This document shows positions 1 to 6,807 of a DNA stretch of 47,019 bases, piece after piece. The position numbers and the translations under genes were made by a program. How positions within the stretch are numbered: the first letter of the stretch is position 1; every line of letters begins with the position of its first letter. The notes under the pieces were generated by a model. That model had not been told where the DNA came from. It was given only the letters and a program-made list of their open reading frames with translations, and did no database searches. Origin of the DNA: Candidatus Gemmiger stercoripullorum (GTDB lineage Bacteria; Bacillota; Clostridia; Oscillospirales; Ruminococcaceae); assembly GCA_019119365.1 (NCBI GenBank), contig DWXD01000043.1, positions 1-47,019 of the forward strand. The letters run 5' to 3'.

Positions 1-31
1 GAAACTTACGTTTCACGGTCCTTTTGACGGG

Positions 32-149
32 CTGATCTGACGGCCCTTGTTTGGTCCGAGTGGCGAGAGTCGAACTCACGGCCTCTTGAACCCCATTCAA
101 GCGCGCTACCAAACTGCGCTACACCCGGTCACTCCGGGCCGTCAATCAG
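32..149. repeat. Inverted repeat enclosing the tRNA-Pro gene
   Basis: The arm at 32-46 is complementary to the arm at 136-149: nine contiguous base pairs (TGACGGCCC/GGGCCGTCA), then five more after a single bulged base. The two arms flank the tRNA, so in the minus-strand precursor the 5' leader and 3' trailer can pair into a stem that carries the mature tRNA in its loop. The leader arm begins almost exactly where transcription should start from the promoter at 158-186. Seen directly; a role in processing is inference. Confidence 0.75.
52..128 (-). tRNA. tRNA-Pro, anticodon GGG
   Basis: Read on the minus strand this gives a complete 77-nt cloverleaf. The 7-bp acceptor stem (CCGGGTG with CACTCGG, one G-U pair), the D-arm with GCGC stem, and the anticodon stem CTTGA/TCAAG around a loop ATGGGGT with anticodon GGG are all present. 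The T-arm with TTCGACT loop, discriminator A and an encoded CCA complete it. It decodes CCC and CCU proline codons. It is transcribed leftwards from its own consensus promoter, and the transcript continues off the left edge, so further tRNA genes may follow. Confidence 0.95.
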
Positions 150-157
150 CATACACT

Positions 158-186
158 ATTATACCGGCTCCGGCAGTGTTTGTCAA
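158..186 (-). promoter_or_regulatory. Consensus sigma-A promoter of the tRNA-Pro gene
   Basis: On the minus strand TTGACA (181-186) is followed by a 17-bp spacer and TATAAT (158-163), a perfect match to the housekeeping consensus. Predicted transcription start is near 150-151, immediately before the leader arm of the inverted repeat. The rest of the stretch up to 293 is AT-rich and shows nothing else. Confidence 0.9.
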
Positions 187-293
187 GAGAATTTTCGTGT
201 TTTTTGCTCCAAAAAATGTTGCCTCCAATACTTTACGAACAGGCGATGTGTTTTAAAAATCGGAAGCGGCGTTTGAAACGGGAAATTTTTCCT

Positions 294-1160
294 TCACACC
301 ATATCCCTCGTCATCGTCTCCCGGAACTTGCTGGGGGACATGCCGGTGATCTTTTTGAACGCGCGGTTGAAGGCGGACAGGCTCGTGAACCCGGAATCAA
401 ACGCGATGTCAATGATATGCACATTCGGCTTGCGGAACATCCGCTGCGCACGTTTGATGCGTTCCTCGGTCAAAAAGGCCACGAACGTCGTGTTGGTGTA
501 GCGCTTGAACAGGTTGGCAAAGTAGGATTTACTCACGCCCATCTGCGCGGCCACATCCTCCAGCGTCAGCGGCTTGGTGCAGTTCTGCGAAATGTACAGG
601 CAGGCTTCGGCCATGCGCTTGACCTGCTTCTGCTCGGGGCCGGTCTCGCCGGCCGGGTCGGCCTGCTGTTCTTCGATGCAGCGGCGGCCCACGCGCTCAA
701 AAAACTGCAGCAGCAGCGCGTACATGCGCACCTCCCTAAACGGCGCCTGCGTCTCGTACTCGGCCGCAAACTTTTTCCGCAGCACCAGCAGCCCGTCCGC
801 CTCGCAGCTTGTGCGGTCATAGCGGATGTACGGGTGGCGGGAAAACAGCCCCGCCTGGTCGCGCAGCTCGTTCATGACCGTGAACAGCTCGTTGGGGAAC
901 TGGATGATCAGATACGCGTTCGTGCTGCCGCCCTCAATGCTGTGCAAATCGCCGGGGTACAGCAGCAGGATATCGTTTATGCCAAGCGCATACCGGCAGA
1001 AATTGACGCTGACGGCGTTGCCTTCGGCCAGGCTGACCAATATCTCCACAAACGGATGCCAGTGCAGCTTGTTCATATAATCGGTGTCGATGGCATGCGA
1101 TACATTGAACTGGGCGCCCTGCGCAAAGCTGATGCTTTCAAAATATTCGTTGAGCAGTAT
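294..1160 (-). CDS. AraC-family transcriptional regulator with N-terminal cupin-type sensor
   Basis: A protein of about 288 residues. The N-terminal part has a cupin-like ligand-binding pattern (HWHPFVEIL, then LYPGDLHSI). The last ~100 residues hold two helix-turn-helix motifs of the AraC/XylS type (LTLEDVAAQMGVSKSYFANLFKRY and IIDIAFDSGFTSLSAFNRAFKK, both clear). It sits head-to-head with the operon starting at 1517, which it probably controls in response to a sugar. The start is odd. A strong ribosome-binding site, GGAGGAG, lies at 1166-1172, but the codon at the right distance is ATA (1158-1160), followed by CTG (1155-1157). The first in-frame ATG (1074-1076) lacks such a site and would cut into the conserved N-terminus. 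The promoter at 1231-1259 excludes starts further upstream. Confidence 0.85.
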   Translation of the reverse strand: MLLNEYFESISFAQGAQFNVSHAIDTDYMNKLHWHPFVEILVSLAEGNAVSVNFCRYALGINDILLLYPGDLHSIEGGSTNAYLIIQFPNELFTVMNELRDQAGLFSRHPYIRYDRTSCEADGLLVLRKKFAAEYETQAPFREVRMYALLLQFFERVGRRCIEEQQADPAGETGPEQKQVKRMAEACLYISQNCTKPLTLEDVAAQMGVSKSYFANLFKRYTNTTFVAFLTEERIKRAQRMFRKPNVHIIDIAFDSGFTSLSAFNRAFKKITGMSPSKFRETMTRDMV

Positions 1161-1230
1161 GCGAACTCCTCCGCTTCCGGCGTTTTGCGGCCCGGCGCAC
1201 GGCGGGGTGGGCAGGCCGTCTTTTTTTGAT

Positions 1231-1259
1231 ATGTTACTATGCGAACACAAAAAGTGCAA
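1231..1259 (-). promoter_or_regulatory. Promoter of the AraC-type regulator gene
   Basis: On the minus strand TTGCAC (1254-1259), a 17-bp spacer and TAACAT (1231-1236) form a good sigma-A promoter. The predicted start near 1224 leaves a ~65-nt leader containing the GGAGGAG ribosome-binding site at 1166-1172. This places the translation start downstream of 1224. Confidence 0.65.
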
Positions 1260-1429
1260 TATCTGACGACTCTCTTGGCCGCGAAAACCGGGCGGCGGCA
1301 ACAAAACAGCGTCAGAACGGCAAATCGCGGGCGCGGCGCGCCGCGCATTTTTCGCCCGCCCGCGCCCGGCGCAGGAATAAGTGGCGAGGGATATCCCAGA
1401 AAAAGGGGAGAACAGGCTGCAAAGATCCG

Positions 1430-1472
1430 TATAATAGGTTATAATGGATAAATAAAGACTGGTACAGTGTAC
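1430..1472 (+). promoter_or_regulatory. Promoter region of the xylanase operon with possible operator
   Basis: Two TATAAT boxes lie 10 bp apart at 1430-1435 and 1440-1445. Neither has a good -35 element at the normal distance (the second has only CTGCAA), which fits activator-dependent initiation by the divergent AraC protein. Just downstream, 1462-1472 is an 11-bp palindrome, GTACAGTGTAC. The upstream 1310-1380 part is a GC-rich, self-complementary stretch with no gene. Confidence 0.5.
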
Positions 1473-1516
1473 AACAACTGGTCAAAAACGCAAACAGAAA
1501 GGCGGCGAATGTTTCC

Positions 1517-2668
1517 ATGCGTACTTACCATGTGGGCATCCTCGGCTCGGGTGTGATCAGCCGCACCTATCTGGCGGATATCCAGAAATTCTATCATGAG
1601 CTGCAGGTCACAGCCTGCGCAGACCTTGACCCCGGCCGCGCGCAGGCGCTGGCGGGCGAGTTCGGCGTCCCCAAAGCCTGTACGCCAGAACAGCTGCTCG
1701 GGGACGACGCCATTGACATCGTCGTCAACCTGACCCCGCCGCAGGCGCATGTCGCGGTGGACCGGCAGGTCATTGCGGCGGGCAAGCATCTGTTCAGCGA
1801 AAAGCCGTTTGCCCCCACGCTGCGCGAAGCGCAGGAGCTGCTCGACCTGGCCGCCCAAAAAGGCGTGCAGGTCGGCTGCGCGCCGGATACCTTCCTGGCG
1901 TCGGGGCTGCAGAGCATGCGCTATTACCTTGACGCCGGGCTGATCGGCAGGCCGTTTTTCGTCACGGCCAACATGACCGGTGCGGGCGTCGAGACCTGGC
2001 ACCCCAACCCCGGCCCGTTTTACCGCCAGGGCGCGGGGCCGGTCATGGATATGGGGCCTTACTATCTCTCGGCCATCGTGGCGCTGCTCGGGCCTATTGA
2101 GAGCATCGCGGCGTTCAGCGCCCGGCCGCAGGCGGAGCGCCGCGTCTATACCGGCCCGCAGGCGGGCGGCACGGTGCCGGTCGAAACGCCGACCCACTAT
2201 TCGGCGGTGCTGCGCCTGCGCAGCGGCGCGGCGGTCAACCTGAACCTCAGTTTTGATGTCTACCGTTCCAACCTGCCGCTGTTTGAAATTTACGGCGACG
2301 AAGGCACGCTGACCTACCCCGACCCCAACTTTGGCGGCGGCACGCCGCAGGTCTACCGCAAGGAACAGTTCACTGACCTTGTTTACCGCCAGGATGCCGA
2401 GGCCAAAGCCCGCAGCGAACACTTTTATCCGCTGCCCGAACTCTTCACCCGCGCGAAGGACTACTCCCGCGGGATCGGCGTGCTGGACCTGGCCCGGGCA
2501 ATCGAGACCGGGCAGACCGCCCGCACCGGCGGCGCGCTGCTGCTGCACGTTACCGAAGCGATGGAGGGCCTGCTGCAGGCCGCGCAGCAGGGGAGCATCT
2601 ACCGCATGACCACAACCTGCACCCGACCGCGCCCGCTGGCGCCGGGCAGCGCGCTTGACGAGGTCTGA
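1517..2668 (+). CDS. Gfo/Idh/MocA-family NAD(P)-dependent oxidoreductase
   Basis: A 383-residue protein of the glucose-fructose / inositol dehydrogenase family, which oxidises sugars or polyols with NAD(P). Residues 1-~125 form a Rossmann domain: the dinucleotide loop GILGSGVIS is at 8-16, and the family EKP motif follows in KHLFSEKPF. The C-terminal alpha/beta domain carries the substrate site, with a DMGPYY element in the usual GGGxxxDxxxH region. The length is normal. It is the first gene of an operon with a VOC protein, a TIM-barrel isomerase, an SDR and a GH10 xylanase, suggesting oxidation or epimerisation of a xylan-derived or related sugar. The exact substrate cannot be read from sequence. 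Confidence 0.9.
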   Translation: MRTYHVGILGSGVISRTYLADIQKFYHELQVTACADLDPGRAQALAGEFGVPKACTPEQLLGDDAIDIVVNLTPPQAHVAVDRQVIAAGKHLFSEKPFAPTLREAQELLDLAAQKGVQVGCAPDTFLASGLQSMRYYLDAGLIGRPFFVTANMTGAGVETWHPNPGPFYRQGAGPVMDMGPYYLSAIVALLGPIESIAAFSARPQAERRVYTGPQAGGTVPVETPTHYSAVLRLRSGAAVNLNLSFDVYRSNLPLFEIYGDEGTLTYPDPNFGGGTPQVYRKEQFTDLVYRQDAEAKARSEHFYPLPELFTRAKDYSRGIGVLDLARAIETGQTARTGGALLLHVTEAMEGLLQAAQQGSIYRMTTTCTRPRPLAPGSALDEV

Positions 2669-2749
2669 AGCGGCCGTGGGCCGCCGGAACGGGTCCCCGG
2701 GCACGGGGCCCGCTATATACAAAACCATACAACGGAAGGAGCGTTTTAC

Positions 2750-3214
2750 ATGGCAGGGATCGTAGGGACCCATCTTGTTGCGCAGGTCGGCTTTATCGTG
2801 AAGGACGTGGAAGCTGCCAAAAAGAAATGGGCGGAGTTTCTGGGGCTGGAAATCCCCCCGACGCAGCCGATCGGCGCGTATGAGACGACCCAGACCGTAT
2901 ACCAGGGCCAGCCCGCGCCCGAAGCATACTGCTGGATGGCCTTCTTTGACGTCGGCCCCGGCCTGCAGCTGGAGCTGATCCAGCCCAACGACAAGCCGTC
3001 CACCTGGCGCAGCTTTTTGGACGAACACGGCGAGGGCATCCACCACGTCGCGTTCCAGGTCAAGGACTCCAAAGCCTGTGTCGCCCGCGCCGAGGCGGCG
3101 GGCCTCAAGCTGGTCCAGCACGGCGTATATGGCGACGGCAGCGGCGAGTACAACTACCTCGACGCGCCCGACCTCAAGTGCGTCGTCGAACTGCTGGAAA
3201 GCTATAACCGCTGA
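2750..3214 (+). CDS. VOC (glyoxalase-fold) superfamily protein
   Basis: A 154-residue protein with the paired beta-alpha-beta-beta-beta repeats of the vicinal oxygen chelate fold. The N-terminal unit starts HLVAQVGFIVKDVEAAKKKW and the C-terminal unit is GIHHVAFQVKDSKACVARAE, ending CVVELLE. The His/Gln, Glu, His and Glu at the expected metal positions are present, as in methylmalonyl-CoA epimerase and glyoxalase I. The start ATG follows GGAAGGAG. As a member of the sugar operon it more likely isomerises or epimerises a keto-sugar intermediate than acts in methylglyoxal detoxification; that is inference. Confidence 0.85.
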   Translation: MAGIVGTHLVAQVGFIVKDVEAAKKKWAEFLGLEIPPTQPIGAYETTQTVYQGQPAPEAYCWMAFFDVGPGLQLELIQPNDKPSTWRSFLDEHGEGIHHVAFQVKDSKACVARAEAAGLKLVQHGVYGDGSGEYNYLDAPDLKCVVELLESYNR

Positions 3215-3240
3215 ACGGCGGCCCAAAGGAGGGAAGAACC

Positions 3241-4060
3241 ATGCGGTTGGGAACATCATCCCCGCTCGCGCACACCACGCCGGAAGACTGGGCGCAGCGC
3301 CAGCAGAGCCTGGGCCTGCAGGCCGTCAACTTTCACCTGACCTGCGGGGACGACCCCGCCCTCGTCGACACAACAGTCGCCGCGGCGCAGGCGCACGGCC
3401 TGACGATTGCCGAAGTCGGCGTGTGGCGCAACATGCTGGACCCCGACGAGGACAGGCGTCAGGCGGCGATCCGCTACACGATCGGTCAGCTGGAATTGGC
3501 CGACCGCATCGGCGCACGCTGCTGCGTCAACATCCTCGGCGCGCGCGGGCCCCGCTGGGACGGCGCCTATAAGCAGAACTTCACCCGCGATACCTGGCAG
3601 CTCGGCGTGCAGACCATCCGCCAGGTTATCGACGCCGTAAACCCGAAGAATACATACTTTACGATCGAGTCGATGCCCTGGATGTACCCGACCGGACGAG
3701 TACCTGCGCCTGCTCGAGGACGTCGGCCGCGACCGCTTTGCGGTGCATCTGGATGTGTTCAACTGGATGACAACGCCGCAGCGCTATTCCTTTAATGAAG
3801 AATTCGTCGACGAATGCTTTGAAAAGCTCGGGCCTTTCATCAAGAGCTGCCACCTCAAGGACGTCCGGCTGGAAGGGGAATATACCCTCCGCCTGCGCGA
3901 GACCTGCCCCGGCGACGGCGGCATCGATCTGCTCCACCTGATCCGCACCGCAGAGCGCTGCGACCCGGATATGCCCTTTATCATCGAACATCTGGACAGC
4001 GACGAAGCCTACCTGCAGAGCATCGCCCATGTCCGCAAACTGCTGGAGGGCGGCGGCTGA
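3241..4060 (+). pseudogene. Sugar phosphate isomerase/epimerase (TIM barrel), broken by a frameshift
   Basis: The first frame (start 3241, site GGAGGGAAGAACC) reads as a xylose-isomerase-like TIM barrel: MRLGTSSPLAHTTPEDW, GARCCVNILGARGPRWDG, and ESMPWMYPT near residue 150. After 3693 the homologous protein continues in the +1-shifted frame as PDEYLRLLED, then AVHLDVFNWM, KSCHLKDVRL and IIEHLDSDEAYL, ending at 4060. The first frame alone runs to a stop at 3795. The break at 3691-3697 fits loss of 5 bp between ccgg repeats; expected reading there is acc ggc ccg gac gag. Both halves look conserved, so this is either a recent mutation or a sequence error. The intact enzyme would be about 270 residues. 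Confidence 0.8.
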
Positions 4061-4115
4061 GCGCGGCCCGGCCGTGAAAAGCTTTGACATTCACTTTGAC
4101 AAGGAAGGCGATACC

Positions 4116-4823
4116 ATGAACGTACTGATCACCGGCGCCGGACGCCGGGAGGCGCTCGGCTATAACCTCGTGCGCCGCTGCCTGGAACGCGGCGATACCG
4201 TCATCGCCACCGTGCGCCGCCCGTCCGAAGCGCTGGCAGCGCTCTGGCGCGCGGACCCGGAACGCCTGCATGTGCTGACGATGGACATTGCCAGCAGCGA
4301 GTCGGTGCGCGCCGCGGCCGCCGACGCGGCCAAAATCGTGCCCTGCATTGACCTGATGATCAACAACGCCGTCACGACCTCGCCGGACTGCGGCAAAGAG
4401 TTCATGCAGACCAACCTCGACTATATCGCCGGTGTCATCGACGTCGGCACGGTCGGTCCGCTGCGGGTCATCCAGGCGTGGATGCCGCTTCTGGAAAAAA
4501 GCGCCTCGGCGCTTGTCGTCAACATCTCGTCCGAGGCGGGCAGCATCGGCGCATGCTACCGCACCAGCATGATCGACTACGCCATGGCCAAAGCCGCGCT
4601 CAACATGGCCACCATGACGCTGCACAACGCCTTTGCGGACAAGCCCGCGCTCAACATCCTCTGCGTGCACCCGGGCTGGATGCGCACCAACGCGGGCAAC
4701 GCCGAAGCGCCGCTGCTGCCCTATGAGCACGCGCAGACGTTGCTCGATCTGTTCGAGTCCAAACGAACCGATAAGACCGGTCCGGTCTTTGTCGATTATA
4801 CCGGAAAACCCTATCCATGGTGA
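4116..4823 (+). CDS. Short-chain dehydrogenase/reductase (SDR)
   Basis: A 235-residue classical SDR. It has a glycine-rich cofactor loop near the N-terminus (MNVLITGAGRREALGYNLV, a variant of TGxxxGxG), the NNA motif (MINNAVT), and the catalytic Ser and YxxxK pattern (NISSEAG, then YAMAKAAL). The PG region after strand beta-6 is present (CVHPGWMRT). The start ATG follows AAGGAAGGCG. It belongs to the operon headed by the Gfo/Idh/MocA enzyme and probably reduces or oxidises a sugar-derived carbonyl. The substrate is unknown. Confidence 0.88.
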   Translation: MNVLITGAGRREALGYNLVRRCLERGDTVIATVRRPSEALAALWRADPERLHVLTMDIASSESVRAAAADAAKIVPCIDLMINNAVTTSPDCGKEFMQTNLDYIAGVIDVGTVGPLRVIQAWMPLLEKSASALVVNISSEAGSIGACYRTSMIDYAMAKAALNMATMTLHNAFADKPALNILCVHPGWMRTNAGNAEAPLLPYEHAQTLLDLFESKRTDKTGPVFVDYTGKPYPW

Positions 4824-4843
4824 CCAAACAGGAGGAAACAAAC

Positions 4844-6100
4844 ATGTCTGATTATTCTCACCGCCGCTCCCGTGCGGCCGTCCGTCTGTGCGATGCGTCC
4901 GGCAAGCCGCTGGCCAACGCCGATGTGTCCTACAAGCTCGTCAACCACGAATTCCTGTTCGGCTGCGGCGCGTTTGACACGCTGCCCGCCACCGACGTGG
5001 GCATCCCCGCGGACATGGAAACCTACCAGCGCGACGTCAAACAGGACCGGCAGTTCTACCGGGAGCGCGTTCAGGAATGGCTCGGCCTGTTCAACTACGG
5101 CACGCTGCCGTTCTATTGGGGCCGTTTTGAGCCGGTCGAAGGCCACCCCGCCACCGAAAGCCGCCTGCGCGCGGCCCGTTTCCTGCAGTCGAAGGGCGTG
5201 CGCGTCAAGGGCCACCCGCTGTGCTGGCACACCGCCTGCGCGGACTGGCTGATGGCGTATGACAACGATACCATCCTGAAAAAGCAGCTCGACCGTATCC
5301 AGCGCGACGTTACCGCCTTCAAGGGCGTCGTCGATATGTGGGACGTCATCAACGAAGTGGTCATCATGCCCGTCTTCCGCGAGGACAACGCCGTCAGCCG
5401 CATCTGCAAGCAGCTCGGCCGCGTCGAACTCGTCAAGCAGGTGTTCAACGCCGCCAAGCAGGCCAACCCGGACGCCGTGCTGCTTATCAACGACTTCAAC
5501 CTCTCGGAAAAATACCGCGACCTCATCGCCGCCTGCCTGGACGCCGGTGTGCCCATCTCGGCCATCGGCCTGCAGACCCACCAGCACCAGGGCTACATGG
5601 GCCGCGAAAAGCTGGAGGAAGTGCTCGAGCGCTTCTCGGTCTTTGGCCTGCCGCTGCATTTCACCGAGAACACCCTCGTCTCCGGCCACCTGATGCCGCC
5701 GGACATCGTCGACCTCAACGACTACCAGGTGCCCGAATGGCCCACGACGCCGGAAGGGGAGGAGCGCCAGCGCCGCGAATGGCGCGAGATGTACGAGATC
5801 CTCTTCGCGCATCCGCTTGTCGAAGCCATCACCGGCTGGGATTTTGCCGACGGCGCCTGGCTGGGCGCGCCCAGCGGCCTGGTGCGGGCCGACAACACCC
5901 CCAAACCGAGCTACTACGAGCTGCAGCATATGGTGCACGAGGAGTGGACTTCCCGCGGCACGCTGCACACCGACGAAAACGGCGTGGCCGAGCTCGAAGG
6001 CTTCCGCGGCGAATACAGCCTGGAGGCCGGCGCGGCCAAAGGCAGCTGCCGCCTGCAGAAGAACGCGGGCGCGGAGCCGGTGCCCGTGGCGTTGGCGTAA
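4844..6100 (+). CDS. GH10 endo-1,4-beta-xylanase-like glycoside hydrolase, apparently intracellular
   Basis: A 418-residue protein with no signal peptide; the start is ATG 4844 after AGGAGG, with a clean spacing. Residues ~10-45 form a small beta domain (KPLANADVSYKLVNHEFLFG). The GH10 barrel follows: HPLCWHT, the acid/base Glu171 in WDVINEV, QTHQHQG, and the nucleophile Glu275 in HFTENTL. The final barrel strand is GWDFADGAW followed by GLVRADNTPKPSYY. The family signature usually has TExD at the nucleophile; here TENT. About 60 C-terminal residues form a further beta-rich tail. It probably cleaves imported xylo-oligosaccharides. It is the last gene of the operon, and no transporter lies beside it. 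Confidence 0.88.
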   Translation: MSDYSHRRSRAAVRLCDASGKPLANADVSYKLVNHEFLFGCGAFDTLPATDVGIPADMETYQRDVKQDRQFYRERVQEWLGLFNYGTLPFYWGRFEPVEGHPATESRLRAARFLQSKGVRVKGHPLCWHTACADWLMAYDNDTILKKQLDRIQRDVTAFKGVVDMWDVINEVVIMPVFREDNAVSRICKQLGRVELVKQVFNAAKQANPDAVLLINDFNLSEKYRDLIAACLDAGVPISAIGLQTHQHQGYMGREKLEEVLERFSVFGLPLHFTENTLVSGHLMPPDIVDLNDYQVPEWPTTPEGEERQRREWREMYEILFAHPLVEAITGWDFADGAWLGAPSGLVRADNTPKPSYYELQHMVHEEWTSRGTLHTDENGVAELEGFRGEYSLEAGAAKGSCRLQKNAGAEPVPVALA

Positions 6101-6115
6101 CGCGGCGGGGCGCAC

Positions 6116-6144
6116 TTGCCCGCCCGGGGCCGCTGTGTTACAAT
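6116..6144 (+). promoter_or_regulatory. Promoter of the nitroreductase gene
   Basis: TTGCCC (6116-6121), a 17-bp spacer and TACAAT (6139-6144) lie directly after the xylanase stop codon and before the AAAGGAG ribosome-binding site. The nitroreductase can therefore be transcribed independently. Confidence 0.65.
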
Positions 6145-6168
6145 ATACGCAGAAAGGAGCGCAGCGCT

Positions 6169-6681
6169 ATGGAATTTACACAACTGATCCGTGAACGCTA
6201 TTCCTGCAAAAAGTATGACGGCCGCCGCGTCGACCCGGCCCGGCTCGAGGCGATCCTGCAGGCGGGCCGCCTGGCGCCGACCGCCAAAAACCAGCAGGAG
6301 CAAAAGATCTATGTCATCCAGTCGGACGAAGGCCTGGCGAAGGTGGACAGCATCACGCCCTGCCGTTACGGCGCGGCCACTGTGCTGCTTGTGGCGTATG
6401 ACAGCACCAACATTTACCAGTACCCGGGCGGGAAGCGCGATTCCGGTGTAGAGGACGCCGCCATCGTCGCCACCCACATGATGCTGGCCGCCCGGGACGC
6501 CGGTGTGGACAGCTGCTGGCTCAACCGCTTCGACCCTGACGAAGCCGCCAGCGTTTTCGGCCTGCCGGAAAATGAGAAGCCCGTCATGCTGCTGGACCTT
6601 GGCTATGCCGCGCCGGGCGCCGGTCCGCTTCCGCCGCACAGCGCGCGCAGGGACCTGTCCGAGACGGTCCGTTATCTTTAA
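6169..6681 (+). CDS. Nitroreductase-family FMN flavoprotein
   Basis: A 170-residue single-domain protein starting MEFTQLIRERYSCKKYDGR. This is the typical N-terminus of NfsB/FRP-like nitroreductases, where the RxSxRxF-type element contributes to FMN binding. APTAKNQQEQKIYV and GVDSCWLNRF match the other FMN and dimer-interface regions. It is expected to be a homodimeric NAD(P)H-dependent flavoenzyme reducing nitro or quinone compounds. It has its own promoter and terminator, so it is probably not functionally part of the sugar operon upstream. Confidence 0.9.
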   Translation: MEFTQLIRERYSCKKYDGRRVDPARLEAILQAGRLAPTAKNQQEQKIYVIQSDEGLAKVDSITPCRYGAATVLLVAYDSTNIYQYPGGKRDSGVEDAAIVATHMMLAARDAGVDSCWLNRFDPDEAASVFGLPENEKPVMLLDLGYAAPGAGPLPPHSARRDLSETVRYL

Positions 6682-6701
6682 TCTTCTTTCTGCTGTAAAG
6701 C

Positions 6702-6748
6702 ACGCCCCGCCCGGGCCGCCTTTGCGCGCCTGGGCGGGGCGTATTTTT
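6702..6748 (+). terminator. Intrinsic terminator after the nitroreductase gene
   Basis: A long GC-rich stem (6702-6716 with 6728-6742, one mismatch) is followed by the T-run ATTTTTG. Confidence 0.85.
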
Positions 6749-6780
6749 GTAGCGTCGGCATAACCGGCCCCGTTTCTGCT

Positions 6781-6800
6781 TATACTAAACGGCGGGAGGG
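6781..6800 (+). promoter_or_regulatory. Possible -10 element and ribosome-binding site of the ferritin-like gene
   Basis: TATACT at 6781-6786 is a good -10 box with no convincing -35. GGGAGGG at 6794-6800 lies seven bases before TTG 6808, which decides the start. The ATG at 6801 directly abuts the site and is out of frame. Confidence 0.45.
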
Positions 6801-6807
6801 ATGCCAT

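Noticed and set aside
52-149. Integration (att) site or mobile element at the tRNA gene
   Set aside because: The flanking repeat is inverted, not direct, and no integrase or mobile-element gene lies in the window.
1302-1304. TTG at 1304 as the start of the AraC-type gene
   Set aside because: It lies upstream of the predicted promoter, lacks a ribosome-binding site, and the first ~48 residues are not AraC-like.
1439-3259. Long open frame antisense to the oxidoreductase and VOC genes
   Set aside because: High-GC codon usage leaves the complementary frame open; it has no family motifs and the sense genes are clear.
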